64,000 nucleotides of DNA. It comes from Campanula takesimana. Its lineage: Eukaryota; Streptophyta; Magnoliopsida; Asterales; Campanulaceae. Location: the NCBI GenBank assembly GCA_026119855.1, contig JAOWBW010000105.1, positions 1,302,001 through 1,366,000 of the forward strand, given 5' to 3'. The translations under genes were made by a program, and so were the position numbers. The notes under the pieces are model-generated. The model saw nothing but the letters and a program-made list of their open reading frames with translations. It was not told where the DNA came from and did no database searches. Below are positions 56,385 to 64,000 of the stretch, piece by piece (position 1 is the stretch's first letter; the number at the start of each line of letters is the position of its first letter).

Positions 56385-56977
56385 GAAGACTCTTGAAGGA
56401 AAAAAGAAAAGGGGGCTTTCGGACAACCTCAAGTTCTTTCTCATCCAATTTCAAAGGACACTTCCTAAATATAGACGTAATAGGGATCGATTCTCTAGTT
56501 GGAGTATCTATCACTAAAGAATCCTCTAACGCCTCAGGAACTAAGTTTATAGCCTTAGCCAAGCAAGAATTTATCACATAATGCATAGCACCAGTATCAA
56601 TCAAAGCATGTACATTACGGGAGTAAAGTTGAATTATACCTGCCATAAGATCATTAGTGGCTCTTGCATCGTTGGCTGTCATGGTGAACACACGTCCACA
56701 ACCTCCACCGTTCCCTTTGTTGTCATATTTCACTCCTTGAGACTTAGCATCTTTCTTGGGTTCTGGGCACTTCCACTGTGGATGTCCCACCTTGTTACAG
56801 TTAAAACACTTCTTCTCTTTGTACCAGCAATCATTAGTCTTGTGCCTTCCTTCACAAACTTGGCACTTCTCATCAAAACCTCGCCCTTTGGCGTCGCTCT
56901 TGTTACAATCCCTTCGGTTGCCATAACCCTTACTCTGGTACTTACTTGCAGTACCGTCCTTTTCACGATCATCAGAA
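56385..56977 (-). pseudogene. Ty3/gypsy gag-protease fragment (chromovirus-like)
   Basis: Reads, on the minus strand, a Lys/Gly-rich segment, then GFDEKCQVCEGRHKTNDC, the knuckle CFNCNKVGHPQWKC, and the retropepsin start VHALIDTGAMHYVINS. This gag/protease pattern (ALIDTGAxHxFI) is typical of Tekay/Reina-type chromoviruses. It begins abruptly at about 56977 and ends after KLDEKELEVV, with no RT following. A truncated remnant. Confidence 0.75.
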
Positions 56978-59316
56978 AGTTATCAGAAAGGGTATGAAAA
57001 ATAATCAGAAAGTTCCCAATCTCCCTCTTAACTTTCTCTCTCTAAAATTCTTTCTTGTTTCTCAAATTCTCTAATCTCAATCCATAATTCTCTGATCTTT
57101 CTCTATTTCCAATTAATAGTTGATATCGATTCATCAGTTCGATTTCAATTTGAAATTCAATTGCAAGACATAATAGCTACGCAGGAACGGATGGCAACGA
57201 CTATCAAGTGTGCCGTGACCAGATCGCTGGCATAGCAGCTACGCAGGAACGGATGGCAATAACTATTGAGGTTAATAAGCTCGAAATGGACGAGAAATTA
57301 ACTTCATGGGGGATAACATCACAGAGATGCGTGCTATGATGGCGAAATTGGTAGGAGGTAGCAATGGAAAGCACCATCAACGACAGCAACTGGTGACTCT
57401 TGCTAGAGATCTTATGCTCTCAACCGACCTCTTACATTGAGAGGTTAAAAACCCTAGCCTCGAAAATTTTGAGAGTTAAACATTTACCATTAACAAACCA
57501 ACCTCTCAATTTTAGAGGTTAGAGACCAAAAGTCATACAGCCTCTAGAGACTCCATCAAGATCGAAAGGTGCGACGACGACAATAACAATGACGAGGACC
57601 TCTCACCCACGAGGTCAATATGCGATGAAAATTATGATAGTTGTTTGATGGTGTTCTCACCTCGATTTGTCGCAGTCTAACTTGAGTCCAAATAAATTAC
57701 TAGCTTTTGTAAATTTGAGATTAATCTGATTGCAAATGTCCATTTGATTTTGAAGCACTTGACCATTAACATGTATTCTAATCTTGAGTCATTGATCTCA
57801 AATGTGAGCAACTTCCTCGAGTCTAGGGGCTTCCCCCTACTCTTGTCCTTCGGTCAATACTTTCTGCGTAAACACGATGTCAAAGATTTTACCGGATCTT
57901 CCTATGCCTTCTCAAAACACCGGCCTCGTGCCTTCCTCTGATGTTCAAAGTCTCAAATGACCAGATACTCTCAAATGAACGAGCCTAATCTGGGGCTAAA
58001 TGCCACTGGTTGTAACGAGGTAGATGAATGAGACTCGTTGATACTTGAAATCTCTAATGAACATGATTTGGGGTTGCATATCGCAGGTTGAGGTTTGGGT
58101 TTGGAGTTCACAACAACGTAATGATCAAGCATAGTATGCTTTGAAAAACACATGTTTTCATCTAACATATGGCTAGATATGGGACAACTCCTCAAAGATG
58201 TTTGGTCCCCGACAAAGGGACATCAATTATGGATATAACTTTTGGGTAACCCGTGGGCGTCCAACCCTCCAGCAAAGAATCATCAAAGCATCGAGCAGCC
58301 TCTAGCCCTCTATAAAGAGTTATGCTCCCTCGTAATGGGATACCAAAGCGCATCCACTCTAGGGGGACTTCTGGGGCTTCCCATCCAAATCACCTGGTTA
58401 AGTATCGGAAGGCAGAACGATTCTCTGAAACATTACAAAAATTCCTTCTGACAACTAATGGGCCGCCATGACCCTTGAACAGTGAAACTTCAGATCTCAT
58501 GAGGCTTTTCCAAGCACAGTGAACTCCCCCGCAAGTGGGATGTCAGAACACACTTTCTAATCGTTAAGCCTAGAATTCACTTTTGGAAATGCCTGGGATT
58601 TCACATTTGGATCACATAATATGGCTGCTCTTCCAAACAGTTGAGTCCTAGCAGTAAAGCATCGAGTGTATGGCCTATCATTGAGACACTGGGGCTTCCA
58701 TAGCCAACAATCGGGGCTGATCATAACATTCCATCCCGAGCGACATCATTGAGAAGGCTTGATCAAATGGGTGTCGGGAATTGACTTTTTTGAGTACTCG
58801 CGTTAGGCTTCCGACCTCGCTTTACCATATACCTCGTCATGACTCTCATTTCTCACAAATCTATCAAAAGAAAGATACACAATTCCTTCCTTTACCGATT
58901 CTCCCTCTTTACACATACACTTTTTTCATTTTATTGAAAAAAAAAAGTGAAGTTTGAAATGCGAGCAATGCACATTTGTCAAAAAGGGAAGAAAATCAAT
59001 GAAAACAAAAATTGAGATTTGATATTCATTCATCAAAGTAAAAATCCATAAGAAAAGAAATCATCATTTAAAACTTCATCAAGATTAAAACCTTTCAAAG
59101 TACAAGAATGTGTTCTCCTCTCTCTCTAATATCTGAATCATGAATGTTCATGTTTCACGTGTATGACACTTCCAAGCACATGAATGCCACAATATATTTG
59201 TATGCTTGTAAAAGTCTTATGCATGTACTCAAGTCCAATCTTCAAGGCTATGTCGCGTGCGAGCTCCGCACGAAAGGTACCCAAGGTGAGCCCCAAGAAG
59301 TTCAACTGTATCTTGC
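56978..59316. other. Unassigned DNA, probably old retrotransposon remains
   Basis: No gene can be supported. At 57140-57300 the phrase AGCTACGCAGGAACGGATGGCAA occurs twice, with QERMA-like translation, recalling a gag N-terminus. From 57,600 to 58,760 the motif GGGGCTTCC recurs irregularly, as in some LTRs. I cannot assign a family. Confidence 0.35.
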
Positions 59317-59961
59317 TGTAGACACCCCGATCTCGCACCCCCTAAACCGAACCCTTAAATTGGTCTAAACCCTGATAATGGACCTAAAACCCTAAGATTT
59401 GGCGGTTTAGGACTACCGACCACCTTATCGGTGCATCAAATGGAAAAACTAAGTTCGAGATCGTGATCTGGACTCAAAACCGAGTAAACAGGCATATCCT
59501 CCAAAATTGAGCGTTGGGACCCTGGAGCGGGCCCCGCACCCCTAGAAAAACCTCTTGCCGGACATCTTATGCGTTTAAAATTATATTTATGTTATTCCTT
59601 ACTTATTAACATATTCTAGACATACCGATGCAACCACAAAATTACACCGAGCAACTTTCGTTTAAAGAGCATGGACAACTGGGACACCGGAGCGCGCACA
59701 TCGAGACAATTGCGGAGCGAGAAAACGGAGTCAGAACCAAACCCACTAGAGCAAGTTTTCCAAACCCGTTAGAGCAAGTTTTGGCCTCCCAAACGTGGCT
59801 ACTTCCTGTGAGCCTCATTGGGTGAGTTATTTTGGTGGTCCAATGGCGAGACAACACGTGGCGAGCAAAGATTGACCAAAATCAGACAAGGTCACCGTAC
59901 TCCTACCAAGGAGGAGTGTGGCTCCCCCATGGCCGTACGTCTTTGTCCCTGTTCCAGATTT
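59317..59961 (+). repeat. Truncated T3-like LTR start
   Basis: Begins TGTAGACACCCCGATCTCGC, matching the first 13 bases of the T3 LTR (TGTAGACACCCCG) and then diverging. It includes CTAAACC/CTAAAACC repeats. It is not followed by a primer binding site and runs into the C2 LTR. Probably a related but different Tat-type family. Confidence 0.5.
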
Positions 59962-60517
59962 TGTTGAAATTTCTATCTTATCTCCAACATAATCATGAGA
60001 CCTACCATGACCTCCATCAAGCCTTGGACGTCCACCATGTTTAGATCGCTCACCAACAAGAGAAATCGCAACAAGAGATACCAAAATAACACACGCACAC
60101 CATCGAAGACAAAACACACGATTTTTTTCGTGGTTCGGCATAAAGCCTATTCCACCTAACAATTAATATATTAATCTTCTCGATATTACAAGAATGTAGA
60201 CTCCCTCTCTCTCAACACTCTTGAATATCCTCACCAACGCATACAAGCATAAAATTTCTCTCTAAATTATATGCTTATGCTAACTCTTTCTTGAGTTCTA
60301 TAAAAAAACTCTAATTAGTGAAGTCTATTTATAATGGGGAGGCACATACACTTTTCCCCTTTCTAGTTGATGTATGATTACTCTTCCTCTTCCTAACCGA
60401 CATAGGATTCTTGTAATCCTTTCCTAATCAACATTCTTCTCTTCTTAATCAATATAGGACCGTAACAATATTTCCTAATTGAAATAGAATTTTGGTAATA
60501 TGGGTAAGATCCCAACA
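59962..60517 (-). repeat. C2 LTR (copia, minus strand)
   Basis: The right edge is sharp: CCCAACA at 60511-60517, then on the minus strand the polypurine tract GGTCAAGGGGAGATTTG. The left edge is uncertain (TGTTG at 59962 is the best candidate). It contains the TTTTTTCGTGGTTCGGC phrase common in plant copia LTRs. Confidence 0.65.
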
Positions 60518-61197
60518 AATCTCCCCTTGACCCAAATTCCCAAATCTCATCAACGCCTGTGAAACTCACGTTTTTCTCAGTCTTTTTCTCATTTTTGTCA
60601 TCACAAAAGGATTTTCCATGCAAGGATTCACCCTCCAAGTAGCAAATATTCCTTGCACATTTTCTCACTTGAAGAATCAAGCGCTTTCCTTTGTACACTT
60701 TGCACGTTTGTCTTCTTCCAACATATCGGTACCCACATGATGTCAATACTCCTAGTGAAAGTAAATTCGTTGTACTTGGAACTTACATTACATTCAAAGC
60801 GGGTTTCACAATCCCATCATGAAGCTTGAAGCGTACACTCCCAACACCTTCAATCTTCAATTTTTGTGTAGTCCCAATTTTGATTCCAAGTAGTCCCTCC
60901 GATCGCAAAGTGTGTCAAACATAGATCGATCCTTGCAAATTTGCACTGAAGCAGTGGAATCTAACACCCAGTCACACTTTTTTTCTTCAGTCGAATCAGC
61001 AACAGCTATTGTCTCTGTCAAAAGGAAATTTCCATCATCATTATCAACTGTGTTGACATTCTCCTCGTTAACCTTTTTTTTCCTTTGACACCACGCATAC
61101 TTTTCAAATCTTCACGAAATTGTGGTTAACACAACTGCATATGACCAGTCTCTCCGCAGTAGAAGCACTCGACATTACTCATGTCTCTATCCCCCTT
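60518..61197 (-). pseudogene. C2 copia gag-protease remnant
   Basis: On the minus strand: the zinc knuckle CFYCGETGHMQLC at 61167-61129, one residue short of the usual spacing before the last Cys, then a stop. Next come WVLDSTAS, in place of WVLDSGCS, and the KIEGVGSVRFKLHDG block down to about 60780. The polypurine tract and LTR follow directly, so integrase, RT and RNase H are deleted. Confidence 0.75.
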
Positions 61198-64000
61198 GAT
61201 TGAGACCTTGCTCTCCCCTTTGTGCCACCATGATTATGAGTGATGAGGATTTTGTTAAGTATACTCAGTATCAGATGTCTCAGCAACCTTCTTCATCCTC
61301 TTCTAAAGCAACTCTGACCAAATCAGGTAAACACGTAGCATGTTTTTCTTCAAACAAAAATTGGGTAATTGACTCAGGTGCCACTGATCATATGTATGGC
61401 GACCCAAGTGTGTTATCTACAAATAAATCGTCTAATAAGTGTAGTAGTGTTACACTTCCTGATGGGTCCTCATCCGCGAACCTCGGTAGTGGTAGTGTTG
61501 ATGCTACTCTTTCTTTACCTTTATCGTCTGTTCTAAATTTACCAAAATTTCCTTTCAACTTATTACCAGTGAGTCAAATTATGAGGGTCTTACATTGTTC
61601 TGTTTCTTTCTTTCCTGGCTATTGTATTTTTCAGGATTTGTTGACTCGGAAGATTATTGGTAGAGGACATGAATCCAATGGACTGTATGTGCTTGATGAA
61701 GCTGCTGCTACTAATCCGTCTCGAGTTTCATCCATCGCTTGTCATATTTCTCTATCTCCTTTTCAGCTCCACTGTCGTTATGGTCATCCTTTTTTTACCT
61801 GTTTTGAAGAAATTGTGTCAAGAGCTAGCGTCTGTTTCTAGTTTACCTTGTGAGTCATGTGAGTTAGCAAAGCACCATCGTGTGCCATATTTTCCTAGAG
61901 TCAATAAAAGGGTTGCATCCCTATTTGAGTTAGTCCATACAGATGTTTGGGGTCCATGTCCTATACATCTAAAACCGGTATTAGGTACTACCTCCTTCCC
62001 AGTTTAACGTTCTTAGTTTTTTTGTTGTTTGTCTGAAAGATCTTTAAACAATAATTAAAGGTTAATCTAATTATCCAAATGAAAATCTAAAACTTGTTAT
62101 TGGTACACCATTATATATACTATCAATAACAGGTTTTAGATTTTTTTCATTTAAATAATTAGATTAACATGTAATTATTGCTCAAAGTTCCTTCAGAAAA
62201 AAAAAAAAAAAAAAAACTGGGACGGAGGGAGTATTTTGTTACTTTTGTCGAGGATTACTCGAGAAGCACTTGGTTATATTTTTAATGAAATCCATAGATG
62301 AGTTATTTGATATATTTCGTTCCTTCTGTGCGGAAATAAAAACTCAATTTGATTGTTCTATTCGTAATCTGAGGAGTGATAATGGAAAAAAAAAATCTGG
62401 AGTCTTTTTTCCTACATGTCACAAAATGGAATTATTCATCAATCTTCATGCATTGTTACTCAACAAAATGGTGTTACAGAAAGAAAGAATCGTCATTTGT
62501 TAGAAGTTGCTCGGGCATTAATGTTCCAAATGAATGTCCCGAAGGTGTTTTAGGCTGATGCAGTTCACACTGCTTTTCTTATTAATCGTCTTCCATCTTC
62601 AGTACTTAATGATCAAATTTCATATTCTATTCTCCGTCCTTCTTAGTCATTGTTTCCTATTGCTCCTAAAATATTTGGATGTACTTGCTTTGTTCAGGAT
62701 GTCCATCCACGGATTAGTAAGTTGGATCCTAGGGCATTGAAATGTGTGTTTGTTGGATATTCTCGCACTCAGAAAGGGTGTAGGTGTTATTCTAGTGATC
62801 TTGGACGATATTTGGTTTTTGCTGATGTTACATTTTTTTAGCAGAGTCCATTTTTTGGTTGTGACCCGCAGTCCATCTCTACGTCTATCTCAAGTAAAGG
62901 TGATGACTTCCTCACCTATACTATTGTCAGCTCATCGCTGAGCACTGTATCAATATCAGAATCATCGTCTCGTCCTCCAATCACTTAGGTTTATACTCGA
63001 CGTGCTTCGCAACCAGTGTAACTCTACCAACACATCCATTAGCACATCCAATTTCAGAGGTTTCACCTCTGGTGCATGTCTCCACGTCCACAGATTATGA
63101 TCTTGATCTCCCTATCGCCCTTCTAAAAGGTAAACATACATCTACTCATCCTATTGCCTCATATGTTTCCTATGATCAATTATCAGTTTCCTCGTTCGTT
63201 TGTTGCTTGTCTTGAATCTGTCATTACTCCTAAAAATGTGTCTGAGGCTTTATCCCATAATGGTTGGAAATATGCTATAGAAGAGGAAATGAAGGCCCTT
63301 AAGCATAATGGTACATGGGATTCAGTTACCCTTCCTGATGGTAAGAAAGCAATTGGGTGTAAGTGGGTCTATGTGGTTAAAATCCTGATGGTACTGTGGC
63401 TCGATTGAAAGCTAGGTTAGTAGCTAAGGGTTATGCTCAACAATACGGTGTAGACTATACTAACACGTTTTTACTGGTGGCTAAATTAACTTCAGTTTGT
63501 CTTTTGAGTTCTTCAGCTGCCTCTAGTCACTAGCCGTTGTACCAGTTGGATGTAAAGAATGCATTTCTTAATGGCGACTTACATGAAGAAGTCTATATGG
63601 AGCAACCTCCTGGGTTTGTTGCTTATGGGGAGTATGAACCTCCTGGGTTTGTTGCTTAGGGGGAGTATGAGGGGAAGTTTACAAGCTAAACAAGTCATTG
63701 TAGTGGTTAAAGCAGTCTCCTCGAGCTTGGTTTGCACGATTTAGCAATGTGGTACTCACATTTGGTTTACAAAGAAGTACATTTGATAATACTGTATTCC
63801 TTTGACATACGAGTAGTGGTCGTATTATGTTGATTGTCTGTGTGGATGCTATTGTGATTACAGGCAGTGACGTAAAGGGGATTGATGCTCTTAAGTCATA
63901 TATTCAAATGCAGTTTCAAACAAAAGATTTTAAAACTCTGAAGTACTTTCTTGGGATTGAAGTGACTCGATCCAAGAAATGGATATTTTTATGATAGAGA
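61198..64000 (+). mobile_element. C3: decayed Ty1/copia element, truncated at 5' end and by window end
   Basis: Protease WVIDSGATDHMYG (about 61360-61400), GAG-pre-integrase HCRYGHP, and integrase finger and core pieces (CESCELAKHHR, TDVWGPCP). These are followed, after MITE M3, by further integrase and RT pieces to the window edge. Many shifts and stops. The RT site reads CVDAIVITG instead of YVDDIVITG (63837-63863). A 33-bp direct duplication (CCTCCTGGGTTTGTTGCTTA) lies at 63606-63671. No 5' LTR or gag capsid is seen. Confidence 0.85.
61988..62231. mobile_element. Stowaway-like MITE M3 (244 bp) inside C3 integrase
   Basis: Ends are CTACCTCCTTCCCAGTTT and AAACTGGGACGGAGGGAG, flanked by TA (61986-61987 and 62232-62233). 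The interior is shared with M1 (TCTAAAACTTGTTATTG and its inverse). It splits the copia integrase just after the DVWGPCP block, so it arrived after C3. Confidence 0.9.

Noticed and set aside
59317..59961. Complete T3 LTR
   Set aside because: Only the first 13 bases match closely; no matching end, TATA or PBS was found, so it is called a truncated related LTR.
1..64000. Bacterial-type defence or biosynthetic system
   Set aside because: All recognisable proteins are retrotransposon or plant domain proteins; introns, TATA boxes and MITEs show a plant nuclear origin.

Overview
The window looks like a gene-poor, repeat-rich piece of a dicot-type plant nuclear genome. Nearly all recognisable sequence is LTR retrotransposon in nested layers, plus plant Stowaway-like MITEs, microsatellites and a small fragment resembling a plant heavy-metal-associated (HIPP) gene. 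I found no intact host gene, no rRNA or tRNA gene, no CRISPR array and no bacterial operon. The species cannot be told from the sequence.

Layout. (1) 1-10572: T1, a Tat/Ogre-type Ty3/gypsy element whose 5' part lies outside the window. It holds a decayed pol, two genes on the opposite strand that encode plant mobile domain (PMD) proteins, two tandem-repeat arrays and a 1735-bp LTR. A primer binding site follows that LTR directly, so a second, truncated copy begins there (10573 to about 11.8 kb). (2) About 11.8-15.9 kb: unassigned AT-rich DNA with two complete MITEs and the HIPP-like fragment. (3) About 15.9-55.9 kb: T2, an old Tat-type element and the outermost layer of a nest. S1, a SIRE/Maximus-type Ty1/copia element (16886-46386, TSD CTCCC on both sides), sits inside the T2 gag. 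Inside S1 are C1, a fairly recent copia element on the minus strand (24801-29850, TSD CTTCC), and T3, another Tat-type element with a PMD gene (33114-46201, in the S1 3' LTR). T2 pol resumes at 46392, followed by an opposite-strand gene of the 'putative gypsy-type transposon' family with an intron. (4) About 56.0-61.2 kb: fragments, namely an acidic ORF, a Ty3 gag-protease piece, a T3-like LTR start, and a deleted minus-strand copia (C2). (5) 61.2 kb to the end: C3, a decayed plus-strand copia, split by a third MITE and running out of the window.

How the parts fit. All three Tat-type elements keep the same slot, between the end of pol and the 3' LTR, for genes read against the element's own genomic RNA. 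T1 and T3 carry PMD genes there, the domain of the Arabidopsis silencing proteins MAIN and MAIL1. T2 carries a different, coiled-coil gene. The PMD genes have TATA-like boxes 90-113 bp upstream of their start codons and GC-rich palindromes 137-165 bp upstream. One PMD gene has frame-preserving introns of 84 and 82 nt and the T2 gene one of 67 nt, visible only on the minus strand. Introns in that orientation survive reverse transcription, which suggests that these are real promoter-driven passenger genes. This opposite-strand gene compartment is the most interesting feature of the window. Most pol genes here are broken by stops or frameshifts. C1 is the closest to intact, with one amber stop in its gag zinc knuckle and one frameshift near the pol end.
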